Source: Geodermatophilus dictyosporus (lineage in GTDB: Bacteria > Actinomycetota > Actinomycetes > Mycobacteriales > Geodermatophilaceae). Taken from it: a DNA stretch of 64,000 nt. The translations under genes were made by a program, and so were the position numbers. Position 1 is the stretch's first letter. Each line of letters begins with the position of its first letter. The stretch is from positions 449,145 to 513,144 of the forward strand of contig NZ_FOWQ01000002.1 of NCBI RefSeq assembly GCF_900115505.1. The letters are read 5' to 3'. Of this stretch, positions 7,529-16,189 are shown piece after piece. Below the pieces are notes generated by a model. That model saw nothing but the letters and a program-made list of their open reading frames with translations. It did no database searches and was not told the origin of the DNA.

Positions 7529-8806
7529 TCAGGCGGTGATGCGCTCCAGCACCAGGGGCAGCGGCTCGTCGGAGGTGTCGACGCCGATCGCGCCCTCCAG
7601 CGCCTCCAGCGCCCGCGGGATGCGGCTCGCGTCGTCGGTCTGCAGCTCCAGCAGCGGCTGGCCCGCGGTGACCCGCTCCCCCACGGTCGCCGTCCAGGTG
7701 GTGCCGGCCGCGGCCGACACCGGGTCCTCCTTGCGCGCCCGCCCGGCGCCGAGCCGCCAGGTGGCCACGCCGAGGGCATAGGCGTCCACCCGGGTCAGCG
7801 TGCCGGTGGCCGGGGCGGTCACCACGTGCCGCTCGGCCGGCTGCGGCAGCGGCGCGTCCGGGTCGCCGCCCTGCGCGGCGATCATCCGCCGCCACACGTC
7901 CATGGCCCGGCCGTCGCGCAGCGCGTCCGCCGGGTCGACGTCGTCGCGCCCGACACCGGCGAGCATCTCCCGGGCCAGCGCGAGGGTGAGCTCCACCAGG
8001 TCGGCCGGCCCGCCCCCGGCCAGCACCTCCACCGACTCGGCCACCTCGACGGCGTTGCCCGCCGCGCGGCCCAGCGGCCGGTCCATCGCCGTCACGAGGG
8101 CCACCGTGCGCACCCCGGCCGCCTCGCCGAGGCCGACCATCGTGCGGGCCAGCTCGCGGGAGGACGCCGGGTCCTTCATGAACGCGCCCGACCCCGTCTT
8201 GACGTCGAGCACCAGCGCGTCGGCGCCCTCGGCGATCTTCTTGCTCATGATCGAGCTGGCGATCAGCGGGATCGACTCGACGGTGCCGGTGACGTCGCGC
8301 AGCGCGTAGAGCTTCTTGTCCGCCGGCGCCAGGTCGTGCCCGGCCGCGCAGATCACCGCGCCCACCTCGCGCAGCTGCGCCAGGTAGGCCTCCTCGTGGA
8401 CGTCGGCCCGCCAGCCGGGGATCGACTCGAGCTTGTCCAGCGTGCCGCCGGTGTGGCCCAGCCCGCGGCCGGACAGCTGCGGCACCGCCACGCCGCACGC
8501 GGCCACGAGCGGCGCCAGCGGCAGCGTCGTCTTGTCGCCCACCCCGCCGGTGGAGTGCTTGTCGGCGGTCGGGCGGCCCAGCGAGGAGAGGTCCTTGCGC
8601 TCCCCGGAGTCGATCATCGCCTGCGTCCAGGCGGCGAGCTCCCCGGGCGCCATGCCCCGGAAGAACACCGCCATGAGCAGCGCGCTGACCTGCTCGTCGG
8701 GCACCGCCCCGCGGGTGTGGGCGTCGACCACCCAGCGGATCTGCTCGGCGCTGAGCTGCCCGCCGTCGCGCTTGGTGCGGATGACGTCGATCGCGTCGAA
8801 GGTCAC
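7529..8806 (-). CDS. deoA: Thymidine (pyrimidine-nucleoside) phosphorylase
   Basis: This 425-residue enzyme splits thymidine or deoxyuridine with phosphate into the base and deoxyribose-1-phosphate. Family motifs are clear: DVIRTKRDGGQLS at the N-terminus, KHSTGGVGDKTTL (phosphate binding, near residue 83), SGRGLGHTGGTLDKLESIPG (the DeoA/TrpD-type signature), KTGSGAFM, and a C-terminal pyrimidine nucleoside phosphorylase domain. The GTG start overlaps the cytidine deaminase stop by four bases (GTGA). It follows that deaminase in the same operon, so cytidine taken up by the transporter could be deaminated and then phosphorolysed. Confidence 0.95.
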   Translation of the reverse strand: MTFDAIDVIRTKRDGGQLSAEQIRWVVDAHTRGAVPDEQVSALLMAVFFRGMAPGELAAWTQAMIDSGERKDLSSLGRPTADKHSTGGVGDKTTLPLAPLVAACGVAVPQLSGRGLGHTGGTLDKLESIPGWRADVHEEAYLAQLREVGAVICAAGHDLAPADKKLYALRDVTGTVESIPLIASSIMSKKIAEGADALVLDVKTGSGAFMKDPASSRELARTMVGLGEAAGVRTVALVTAMDRPLGRAAGNAVEVAESVEVLAGGGPADLVELTLALAREMLAGVGRDDVDPADALRDGRAMDVWRRMIAAQGGDPDAPLPQPAERHVVTAPATGTLTRVDAYALGVATWRLGAGRARKEDPVSAAAGTTWTATVGERVTAGQPLLELQTDDASRIPRALEALEGAIGVDTSDEPLPLVLERITA

Positions 8807-9210
8807 CGCCGGCCCTCCACCAGGTCGTCGGGGCCGAAGGCGTCGGGCAGCACCTCGCGCATCGGCACGATGCCGAGCGACACGGTCTCGATGAGCATGT
8901 CGGCACCGCCGTGCTCCCACAGCAGCTGCCGGCAGCGCCCGCAGGGCATCAGCGGCCGGCCCCCGCCGTCGACGCAGGCCACGGCGACCAGCCGGCCGCC
9001 GCCGCTGCGGACCAGGTCGCTCACCATCCCGCACTCGGCGCACAGGCCCAGCCCGTAGGAGGCGTTCTCCACGTTGCAGCCGGTCACCACCCGGCCGTCG
9101 TCCACCAGCCCGGCCACACCGACCGGGAAGCCGGAGTACGGGGCGTAGGCGTGCGTCATGGCCTCCCGGGCCGCCGCCCGCAGGGCGTCCCAGTCGGGGT
9201 CGGGGGCCAC
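8803..9210 (-). CDS. cdd: Cytidine deaminase
   Basis: This 135-residue enzyme deaminates cytidine and deoxycytidine to uridine and deoxyuridine. The zinc-binding signatures of the small tetrameric class are present: CNVENASYGLGLCAE (near residue 45) and PCGRCRQ (near residue 89). It sits between the transporter permease gene (one-base overlap at 9210) and thymidine phosphorylase (four-base overlap), so it is part of the same transcript. The start is a GTG. Confidence 0.95.
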   Translation of the reverse strand: MAPDPDWDALRAAAREAMTHAYAPYSGFPVGVAGLVDDGRVVTGCNVENASYGLGLCAECGMVSDLVRSGGGRLVAVACVDGGGRPLMPCGRCRQLLWEHGGADMLIETVSLGIVPMREVLPDAFGPDDLVEGRR

Positions 9211-10496
9211 TAGTGCTCCCCTCGTCGGTAGACCAGCCCGTTGGCCTTGGGCATCCGCAGGCGCTGCGAGGCCAGGGACAGCACGAGCAGCGTGGTCAGG
9301 TGCGGCGTGAACGACACCAGGCCCGGCGGCAGCTCGTCGACGGTCAGGAAGCCGACCAGCGCCGCGGCCGCCACCACCGCGGCGATGCCCGCCGGCAGCA
9401 GCCTCCCCCGCCGCGCCTGCACCACCGCGACGGCGGCGAGCAGCAGTGCCACGAGCAGGAACAGCGCGACGACGGCGGAGCGGCTGCGCAGCTGCAGGGC
9501 GTCGGTGAAGCCGAACAGCGCCGCGCCCGCGGCCAGCCCGCCGGGCCGCCAGTTGCCGAAGATCAGCGCGGCCAGGCCGATGAAGCCGCGGCCGTTGACC
9601 TGCCCCTCGCGGTAGATGCCGGCGATGAAGACGAGGAACACCCCGCCCAGCCCGGCGAGGGCGCCGGAGGTCAGCACGGCGACGTACTTGAGCCGGTACA
9701 CCGGGACGCCGAGCGAGTCGGCCGCCGCCGGGTTCTCACCGCACGAGCGCAGCCGCAGCCCGAACGCCGTCCGCCACAGCAGCAGGTAGGACGCCGGCAC
9801 CAGCAGCACCGCGACGAGGGTGAGCAGGCCGACGCCGCTGGTCAGCCCGCGCAGCACGCCGGCGAGGTCGCTGACCAGGAACCAGTGCTGGCGCTCCAGC
9901 GAACCGAGCAGGTCGGGACCGGAGGACAGCACCGGGACCGAGAAGGTGGGCGGGTCCCCCTTCACCGGCGGGGACTGGGTGACGCCACCGCCGGCCGGGT
10001 TGTCGCTGTAGAGCAGCTCGGACAGGAAGCGCACCAGGCCGCCGGCGAGGATGTTGATCGCCACGCCGGACACCACGTGGTCGACGCCGAAGGTCACCGT
10101 GGCGACGGCGTGCAGCAGCCCGCCGATCGCGCCGAACACCAGCCCACCGACGACGGCGGCGCCCCAGCCCCACTGGTAGCCGGCGAACCCGGCGCCCCAG
10201 GTGCCCAGGATCATCATCCCGTCGAGGCCGATGTTCACCACGCCCGCGCGCTCGGCGAACAGGCCACCGAGGGCGGCCAGGCCGATCGGCACGGCCAGCA
10301 GCAGCGCCGCGGCGATGGTCGAGGAGCCGGTGAGCGCCTCCTGGCCGCTGACGACGCGCACGACCGAGACCAGCAGCAGGACGCCCAGCAGCAGCCAGGT
10401 CAGCCGGCGGGCGCGGCCGCCGCCGGTGAGCAGGTCGGTCAGCGGGCCGCGGCTGGGGCGGGTCCCGCTGCCGGGAGGGGTCGCGACGGCGCTCAT
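9210..10496 (-). CDS. Nucleoside ABC transporter permease 2 (BMP-type system)
   Basis: This 428-residue membrane protein of the BPD_transp_2 family forms half of the channel of an importer that works with the BMP lipoprotein. It has about ten hydrophobic segments. Recognisable stretches are GLDGMMILGTWGAGF, GVDHVVSGVAINILA and the C-terminal SLASQRLRMPKANGL. The N-terminal 30 residues are hydrophilic. It overlaps the other permease gene by four bases and the cytidine deaminase gene by one base. Substrate is inferred from the neighbours: nucleosides, as for NupC/NupQ-type systems. Confidence 0.92.
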   Translation of the reverse strand: MSAVATPPGSGTRPSRGPLTDLLTGGGRARRLTWLLLGVLLLVSVVRVVSGQEALTGSSTIAAALLLAVPIGLAALGGLFAERAGVVNIGLDGMMILGTWGAGFAGYQWGWGAAVVGGLVFGAIGGLLHAVATVTFGVDHVVSGVAINILAGGLVRFLSELLYSDNPAGGGVTQSPPVKGDPPTFSVPVLSSGPDLLGSLERQHWFLVSDLAGVLRGLTSGVGLLTLVAVLLVPASYLLLWRTAFGLRLRSCGENPAAADSLGVPVYRLKYVAVLTSGALAGLGGVFLVFIAGIYREGQVNGRGFIGLAALIFGNWRPGGLAAGAALFGFTDALQLRSRSAVVALFLLVALLLAAVAVVQARRGRLLPAGIAAVVAAAALVGFLTVDELPPGLVSFTPHLTTLLVLSLASQRLRMPKANGLVYRRGEH

Positions 10497-11722
10497 GCCC
10501 CGGTCTCCTGCCGCTCGTCGGTGCGCTGTCCGGCACCCGTGGTCCGGCTGACGCCGGCGCCGGTGCCCTCGCCCGCCCCGCCGGCGGCCTGCCCGGGGCC
10601 GGTGCTGCCGTCACCGGCGACCGCGGCCGCGGGGCCGGAGCCGCGCTCGGCGGAGCGGCGGGCCACCCGGCGGGCGACCTCGTTGGCGACGACGACGGCG
10701 AGCACGATGGTGCCCTGGATGATCGTGACGACCGACGCCGGGAAGTCCTGGATCTGCAACGGCACCAGCGCCCGGTCGAGGAAGGCGAACAGCAGCGCGC
10801 CGAGCGCGATGCCGATCGGCTTGTTGCGGCCGAGCAGGGCCACGGCGATGCCCAGGAAGCCCAGCCCGGAGGTGAAGTCGGTGGTGTAGGCGTGCGTCGA
10901 GCCGAGCAGGTCGGGCATGCCGATCAGCCCGGCCACCGCGCCCGAGAGCAGCATCGTCTTGACCACCATGGCGCGGGAGTCGACGCCGCTGGCGCTGGCC
11001 GCCGAGGGCGACAGGCCCGCCGCCCGCAGGTCGAAGCCGAAGCGGGTGCGGTTGAGCAGCACCGCGATGACCGCGCCGACCACGAGCGCCACGACGAGGA
11101 AGCCGTACAGCTGCCGGGGCGGGTCGGCCAGGCCCAGGACGCCGAAGACGCCGTTGAGGCTGGGCACCCAGCCCGACTCGGGGATCTCGGCGGTGCTGAT
11201 GATCGACGCGCCCTCGGGGCTGCCGCGCAGCGGCCCGGTGAGCAGGAACGACGCGATGCCCAGCGCGATGACGTTGAGCATGATCGAGCTGATGACCTCG
11301 CTGACGCCGCGGGTCACCTTCAGGACCGCGACGATGCCCGCCCAGATCGCCGCGACGGCCATCGCCACCACCACGATGAGCAGCACGTGCAGCGGGCCGG
11401 GCAGCGCGACGGCGGCGCCGACGCCGGCGGCCAGGACGGTCGCCAGCCGGTACTGACCCTCGACGCCGATGTTGAACAGCCCCATGCGGAAGGCGATCGC
11501 CACCGCGAGGCCGGCGAGGAACAGCGGGACCGCCCGGTTGAGGACCACCACGATCGCGGTGACCTGCTGGCTCGGGGTGTCGCCGAAGTCGACCATGACC
11601 GCGAAGACGCGGAACGGGTCCACCTGCAGCGCCGCCATCACCGCCGAGGAGATGACGACGGCGACGACGACGGCGAGGACGGGGGCGAACAGCGCCAGGC
11701 CGACCCGGCGGAGGACGCTCAC
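10493..11722 (-). CDS. Nucleoside ABC transporter permease 1 (BMP-type system)
   Basis: This 409-residue permease is the partner of the downstream one. It has about ten transmembrane segments, with FRMGLFNIGVEGQYRLAT, GVSEVISSIMLNVIALG and GLGFLGIAVALLGRNKPIG, which are typical of this subfamily. A hydrophilic Gly/Ala/Thr-rich tail of about 50 residues follows the last segment. The GTG at 11722 overlaps the ATPase stop by four bases. The larger open frame reaching 12274 lies opposite the ATPase gene and is not used. Confidence 0.92.
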   Translation of the reverse strand: MSVLRRVGLALFAPVLAVVVAVVISSAVMAALQVDPFRVFAVMVDFGDTPSQQVTAIVVVLNRAVPLFLAGLAVAIAFRMGLFNIGVEGQYRLATVLAAGVGAAVALPGPLHVLLIVVVAMAVAAIWAGIVAVLKVTRGVSEVISSIMLNVIALGIASFLLTGPLRGSPEGASIISTAEIPESGWVPSLNGVFGVLGLADPPRQLYGFLVVALVVGAVIAVLLNRTRFGFDLRAAGLSPSAASASGVDSRAMVVKTMLLSGAVAGLIGMPDLLGSTHAYTTDFTSGLGFLGIAVALLGRNKPIGIALGALLFAFLDRALVPLQIQDFPASVVTIIQGTIVLAVVVANEVARRVARRSAERGSGPAAAVAGDGSTGPGQAAGGAGEGTGAGVSRTTGAGQRTDERQETGA

Positions 11723-13323
11723 GCCGCACCCGCCGCGGTCTGCGCGCCGGTCATGTGGCCGCCGAGCTGCTCGGGGGTGACCACCGAGGGGTCGAGGGTG
11801 GCCACCAGCCGGCCGCGCAGCATGACGTGCAGCGTGTCCGACAGGCCGATCAGCTCGTCGAGGTCGGCGGAGATCAGCAGGATGCCCATCCCCTCGGCCC
11901 GGGCCTCCTCCAGCAGCCGCCAGATGGCGCCCTGCGCGCCGACGTCGACCCCGCGGGTGGGGTGGGCGGCCAGCAGCAGCCGCGGCCTCGCGCTCATCTC
12001 CCGCCCGACGATCAGCTTCTGCTGGTTGCCGCCGGAGAGCGCGACGGCCAGCGTGTCCGGGCCGGGGGCGCGGACGTCGTAGTCGCGCATGATCCGCGCG
12101 GTGTCGGCCCGGGCGGCGCGGCGGTCGATGAACGGGCCCTTCACCGCGGGCGGGCGGGTCTGGTGGCCCAGGATCCGGTTCTCCCACAGCGGCGCGTCCA
12201 GCAGCATGCCCTGCCGGTGCCGGTCCTCGGGGATGAGGCCCAGGCCGGCCTCGCGGCGGGCCCGGGTGCTCCACGTGGTGATGTCGTCGTCGCCGAGGTG
12301 CACGGTGCCGGCGGCCAGCGGGCGCAGTCCCATGACGGCGTCGACGAGCTCGGCCTGGCCGTTGCCCTCGACGCCGGCGATGCCGACCACCTCGCCCTCG
12401 CGGACGGTCAGGCTCACCGCGTCGACCGGCGGGCGGCCGGTGGGCGCGCCGACGGTGACCTCGCGCAGCCGCAGCACCGGCGTCTCGCGGACCGTGGAGG
12501 TGCGGATCTCCGGCGAGGGCAGCTCCGCGCCGACCATCATCTCGGCGAGCTGCCGGGCGGTCGTCGTCCTCGGGTCGGCGGTGCCCACGGTGGTGCCGCG
12601 GCGGATGACGGTGATCGCGTCGGCCACCCGCCGCACCTCGTCGAGCTTGTGCGAGATGAAGATGACGGTGAGGCCCTCGCGCTTGAGCTCGGCGAGGTTG
12701 CCGAAGAGCTCGTCGACCTCCTGGGGCACGAGGACGGCGGTCGGCTCGTCGAGGATCAGCGTGCGCGCGTTGCGGTAGAGCACCTTGGCGATCTCGACCC
12801 GCTGCCGGTCGCCGACGCCGAGGTCCTCCACCAGGTCGTCGGGGCGCAGGCCCAGGCCGTAGCGCTCGGAGATCTCGGTGATGCGCCGGCGGGCGGTGGC
12901 CCGGTCGAGCCGGCCGCCCCGGGTGGGCTCGCTGCCCAGGACGACGTTCTCCAGGACCGTGAAGTTGTCGGCCAGCATGAAGTGCTGGTGCACCATGCCG
13001 ATCCCGGCGGCGATCGCGTCGGCCGGGCTGCGGAAGGACACCTCGCGGCCGTCGAGCAGGATCTGGCCCTCGTCGGGCCGGTGCTCGCCGTAGAGCGTCT
13101 TCATCAGCGTCGACTTGCCGGCGCCGTTCTCGCCCACGATGGCGTGCACCTCACCGCGGCGGACGCGCAGCTCGATGTCGCGGTTGGCGACCACGCCGGG
13201 GAACCGCTTGGTGATGCCGCGCAGCTCGACGGCCAGGGGCGCCTCACCGCCGGCGCCACCTGCCCCGGTCCCGCCCGTGCTCAGGCCGGCCGGCGTGCCG
13301 CCCGAGGTGCCTGCTGTGGCCAT
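11719..13323 (-). CDS. Nucleoside ABC transporter ATP-binding protein (two fused ATPase domains)
   Basis: This 534-residue protein carries two ABC ATPase domains, as in RbsA/NupA-type importers. Domain 1 has Walker A GENGAGKSTL (about residue 62), signature LGVGDRQRVEI and Walker B LILDEPTAVL. Domain 2 has a degenerate Walker A (GVEGNGQAELV), signature LSGGNQQKLIVGREM and a Walker B region LLLAAHPTRGVDVG in which His takes the place of the usual Glu. One degenerate site is normal for the family. The first 30 residues are Gly/Thr-rich. The ATG at 13323 has a good AGGAAGGG ribosome site about eight bases upstream. A hairpin separates it from the lipoprotein gene. Confidence 0.93.
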   Translation of the reverse strand: MATAGTSGGTPAGLSTGGTGAGGAGGEAPLAVELRGITKRFPGVVANRDIELRVRRGEVHAIVGENGAGKSTLMKTLYGEHRPDEGQILLDGREVSFRSPADAIAAGIGMVHQHFMLADNFTVLENVVLGSEPTRGGRLDRATARRRITEISERYGLGLRPDDLVEDLGVGDRQRVEIAKVLYRNARTLILDEPTAVLVPQEVDELFGNLAELKREGLTVIFISHKLDEVRRVADAITVIRRGTTVGTADPRTTTARQLAEMMVGAELPSPEIRTSTVRETPVLRLREVTVGAPTGRPPVDAVSLTVREGEVVGIAGVEGNGQAELVDAVMGLRPLAAGTVHLGDDDITTWSTRARREAGLGLIPEDRHRQGMLLDAPLWENRILGHQTRPPAVKGPFIDRRAARADTARIMRDYDVRAPGPDTLAVALSGGNQQKLIVGREMSARPRLLLAAHPTRGVDVGAQGAIWRLLEEARAEGMGILLISADLDELIGLSDTLHVMLRGRLVATLDPSVVTPEQLGGHMTGAQTAAGAA

Positions 13324-13502
13324 GGTGGGCCCTTCCTGCGTCGCTTGCGGCCCGCGGGTGTGCGGGCTCGCGTCCACTCTGCTGCACCGGGGGCGTGGGA
13401 TCGACCACGCCCCGGCGTGCACCGCCGCCGGACCGTCGCCGACCGGCACGGCTGCGCATCCTCCCCGACGGGTGCGACCGCCGGGGCACCCGCTCGTCAC
13501 GA

Positions 13503-13540
13503 CGGCGGGCCCGGGGGGGTGTGCTCCCCCGGGCCCGCCG
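13503..13540. terminator. Hairpin between the lipoprotein and ATPase genes
   Basis: A perfect 15-bp stem (13503-13517 with 13526-13540) and an 8-base loop lie 43 bases after the lipoprotein stop and 180 bases before the ATPase start. No T-tract follows. In binding-protein transporters such an intercistronic stem often gives more of the binding protein than of the membrane parts, by partial termination or by protecting the upstream mRNA. Confidence 0.6.
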
Positions 13541-13582
13541 TGTGGTGACCGCGCGATCGGCCGGCCGGGTGGCCGGCGGGCG

Positions 13583-14641
13583 TCACGGGGTGGTCGGGAC
13601 CTCGATCTCGCCGTCGACGATCTGCTGGCGGTAGTCGTCGATCTGGTCCTGGATGTCGTCGATCTGCCCGCCCGAGGTGGACAGGCCGACGCCCTCGGCC
13701 TCCAGGTCGTAGACGATGTCGGAACCGCCCTCGACGCTGCCGTCGACGTAGGAGTCGATGAAGGCCGAGACCGCGTTGTCGACCCGCTTGAGCATCGAGG
13801 TCATGATCACGGCCTGCAGCGCCGGGTCGTCGACGGTCTGGAACTGGTCGGAGTCGACGCCGATGGCGCGCCCGCCGGCCGCCGCGGCGGCCTGGAAGAC
13901 GCCGAGACCCGAGCCGCCCGCCGCGTGGTAGACGATGTCGGCGCCGGCCTCGTACATGCCCTGGGCGACCAGCAGGCCGCGGTCGGGGGCGTTGAAGCCG
14001 GTGAAGTCACCGGCCGGCGAGATGTACTGCCGGTCGATGGTGATCTGCGGGTTGACCGCCTGGGCGCCGGCCACGTACCCGGCCTCGAACTTCTGGATCA
14101 GCGGGCTCTCGACGCCGCCGACGAAGCCGACGTGGGCGGTCTCGGACTTCAGCGCGGCCGCGACGCCGGCGAGGAAGGAGCCCTGCTCCTCGGCGAACAG
14201 CAGGCCGGTGAGGTTGTCGGCGCCGACCTCGGCCGCCGAGGAGTCGATGATCGCGAAGGTGGTGTCGGGGTACTGCTCGACGACGTCGCCGATGACCTCG
14301 CCGTAGGCGAAGCCGACCGCGATGATCGGGTCGTAGCCCTCGTCGGCCAGCTGGGTCAGCAGGTCGGCGCGGTTGGAGGCGTCGGCGTTGGGGCTGAGGT
14401 CCTGGAACTCGCCACCGTGCTCCTCACGGGCGGCCTCGAGCCCGGCGACGGCGGCGTCGTTGAACGAGCGGTCGCCGCGGCCGCCGGTGTCGAAGGCCAG
14501 GCCGATCCGCAGCTCGTCGCTGCCGCCCTCCGAGCCGCCACCGCCGCCGCCGCTGCCGGCCTCGTCGCTGGCACAGGCGCTCAGGGCGGTGCTGGCGGCC
14601 AGCACCAGCGCCGCGACCTTCATCTTCCGCGCTCGGCGCAA
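13583..14641 (-). CDS. BMP-family nucleoside-binding lipoprotein
   Basis: This is the extracellular solute-binding lipoprotein of the nucleoside importer. A basic start (LRRARKMK), a hydrophobic stretch and the lipobox LSAC form a lipoprotein signal, followed by a Gly/Ser/Asp linker. The mature part has the BMP/Med family motifs IGLAFDTGGRGDRSFND, VGFAYGE, FAEEQGSFLAGVAAAL and GVDSDQF. I chose the TTG at 14641 because AGAGGAGAG lies just upstream at good spacing and the signal gains its basic residues. The ATG at 14623 is the alternative (346 residues). It is the first gene of the transporter operon. Confidence 0.9.
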   Translation of the reverse strand: MRRARKMKVAALVLAASTALSACASDEAGSGGGGGGSEGGSDELRIGLAFDTGGRGDRSFNDAAVAGLEAAREEHGGEFQDLSPNADASNRADLLTQLADEGYDPIIAVGFAYGEVIGDVVEQYPDTTFAIIDSSAAEVGADNLTGLLFAEEQGSFLAGVAAALKSETAHVGFVGGVESPLIQKFEAGYVAGAQAVNPQITIDRQYISPAGDFTGFNAPDRGLLVAQGMYEAGADIVYHAAGGSGLGVFQAAAAAGGRAIGVDSDQFQTVDDPALQAVIMTSMLKRVDNAVSAFIDSYVDGSVEGGSDIVYDLEAEGVGLSTSGGQIDDIQDQIDDYRQQIVDGEIEVPTTP

Positions 14642-14659
14642 GACGCTCTCCTCTCTGCG

Positions 14660-14690
14660 GGGAGCTCCCCCGGTTCGGTGGGGGGCTCCC
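14660..14690 (-). promoter_or_regulatory. Stem-loop in the leader of the lipoprotein mRNA
   Basis: An 11-bp stem with one G-T pair (14660-14670 with 14680-14690) lies just upstream of the ribosome-binding site of the lipoprotein gene. It could affect mRNA stability or translation. The rest of the 261 bases up to the next gene shows no clear promoter or riboswitch to my eye. Confidence 0.35.
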
Positions 14691-14902
14691 GTCGGGTCCG
14701 ATGGCGCCGCGTCCGGGAACGGTCCGGCTCGCACCGGGCGCGCGAGGCGGCGACTCGGGCACGCTAACCGCGGGTGGCGCCGCCGCCCTCATCCCGGAGG
14801 CGGACCGAGACGCGATCGTTGCGAACGTCCACCCGGTCGTGGCGCGCGCCACGCGGCCCGGTCCCGCGACCGGGCCGCGCCGCCGCGACTAGCGTCCGGC
14901 CC

Positions 14903-16189
14903 GTGCGGCGAGGACCCGGGACGCGACTGTCGGTCCTGCTCGCCGTGCTGCTGGTGCTGCTGCTCGCCTCCCCCGCGTCGGCCGCCCCGGGGACGGCGGC
15001 GCCGCGCCCGACGGCCGACCCCGCCGCCCCCACGCCCACCGCGCCACCGCCGGGCGGCCCACCGCAGGGCTCGGGTCCCGGCGGCGTCACCGTGGGCGGC
15101 GAGCGCCTGGGCACGCGCGGCACCGTGGTGGTCGACGGCGCTCCCCCGCTGCCCGACGGGCTGGCCGCGGCCGGCTGGCTGGTCGCCGACGCCCACAGCG
15201 GCGACGTCCTCGCCGCGCGCGACCCGCACGGCCGCTACTACCCGGCCAGCACGCTCAAGACGCTGACGCTGCTCACCCTCGCCCACCGGCTCGACCCCGC
15301 CGCCGTCGTGGAGGGCACCGTCGAGGACGAGGCGGTGGAGGGCAGCCGCGTCGGCATGGTCGCCGGGGGCCGCTACCCGGTGTCGCTGCTCCTCGAGGCG
15401 ATGGTGCTGCAGTCGGGCAACGACGCCGCCAACGCGCTGGCCCGGGCCTACGGCGGGACCGAGGCCACGGTGCAGGCGATGAACGCGACCGCGCTGGAGC
15501 TGGGGGCCTTCGACACCGTGGCCGGGACGCCGTCCGGGCTCGACGTCGCCGGCCAGTCCTCCTCCCCCTACGACCTGGCGCTGTTCTTCCGCGAGCTGGT
15601 CGCCGACCCGGTCACGGCCGCGGTCCTCACCACGCCGCTCGCGCAGGTGCCCGGGGTGGAGGGGCGCTCGCCGGGCTTCCAGATCCAGAACGAGAACCCG
15701 CTGGCCGGCTACCCGGGCGGGCTGGGCGGCAAGACCGGGTTCACCGACGCCGCCCGGCACACCTTCGTCACCGCGGCCGAGCGCGACGGGCGGCGGCTGG
15801 TGGCCAGCGTGATGGGCACCGAGAACCGGCCGCTGCGCGCCGCCGACCAGGCCGCCCTGCTGCTCGACTGGGGCTTCGGCGTCCCGCCGTCGCTCGGCGG
15901 CGTCGGCACGCTGGTGCGCTCGGCGGCCGACGTCCCGGCGCCGGCGCCCGCGGCCGCCCCGACGCCGTCCCCGGTCGCCCCCGCCGGGGTGGCCGCCGGC
16001 CCGGCGGCGACGGACGGCGACGGCCCGCGCGGGCTCTGGGCCGCCGTCCTCGGGACGGCGGCGGTCGCGGTGGTCGCCGCGACGCTCACCGGACGACGGC
16101 GGGCGGTGCGGCGGCCGGCACCGGCTCCTCGCGGACGACGGGCGCCGCCGCCGACAGGGACGGCAGGGTCGCGGTCCAGGCGGCGGTGA
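14903..16189 (+). CDS. D-alanyl-D-alanine carboxypeptidase (penicillin-binding protein, DacA/C type)
   Basis: This 428-residue serine peptidase trims the terminal D-Ala of peptidoglycan stem peptides outside the membrane. A signal peptide (RRGPGTRLSVLLAVLLVLLL then SPASA) is followed by a Pro/Ala-rich stretch. The catalytic domain has SxxK as STLK (Ser116, Lys119), SGN near 171 and KTG near 277. A second hydrophobic segment near residue 385 and a basic tail suggest a C-terminal membrane anchor. The GTG at 14903 is chosen because it begins the signal peptide. The last 104 bases overlap the convergent YihY-type gene, which is unusual. Confidence 0.88.
   Translation: MRRGPGTRLSVLLAVLLVLLLASPASAAPGTAAPRPTADPAAPTPTAPPPGGPPQGSGPGGVTVGGERLGTRGTVVVDGAPPLPDGLAAAGWLVADAHSGDVLAARDPHGRYYPASTLKTLTLLTLAHRLDPAAVVEGTVEDEAVEGSRVGMVAGGRYPVSLLLEAMVLQSGNDAANALARAYGGTEATVQAMNATALELGAFDTVAGTPSGLDVAGQSSSPYDLALFFRELVADPVTAAVLTTPLAQVPGVEGRSPGFQIQNENPLAGYPGGLGGKTGFTDAARHTFVTAAERDGRRLVASVMGTENRPLRAADQAALLLDWGFGVPPSLGGVGTLVRSAADVPAPAPAAAPTPSPVAPAGVAAGPAATDGDGPRGLWAAVLGTAAVAVVAATLTGRRRAVRRPAPAPRGRRAPPPTGTAGSRSRRR

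Noticed and set aside
14642-14902. Possible purine or nucleoside riboswitch before the lipoprotein gene
   Set aside because: Only a simple stem-loop is visible; the conserved cores of known purine or preQ1 aptamers are not found.
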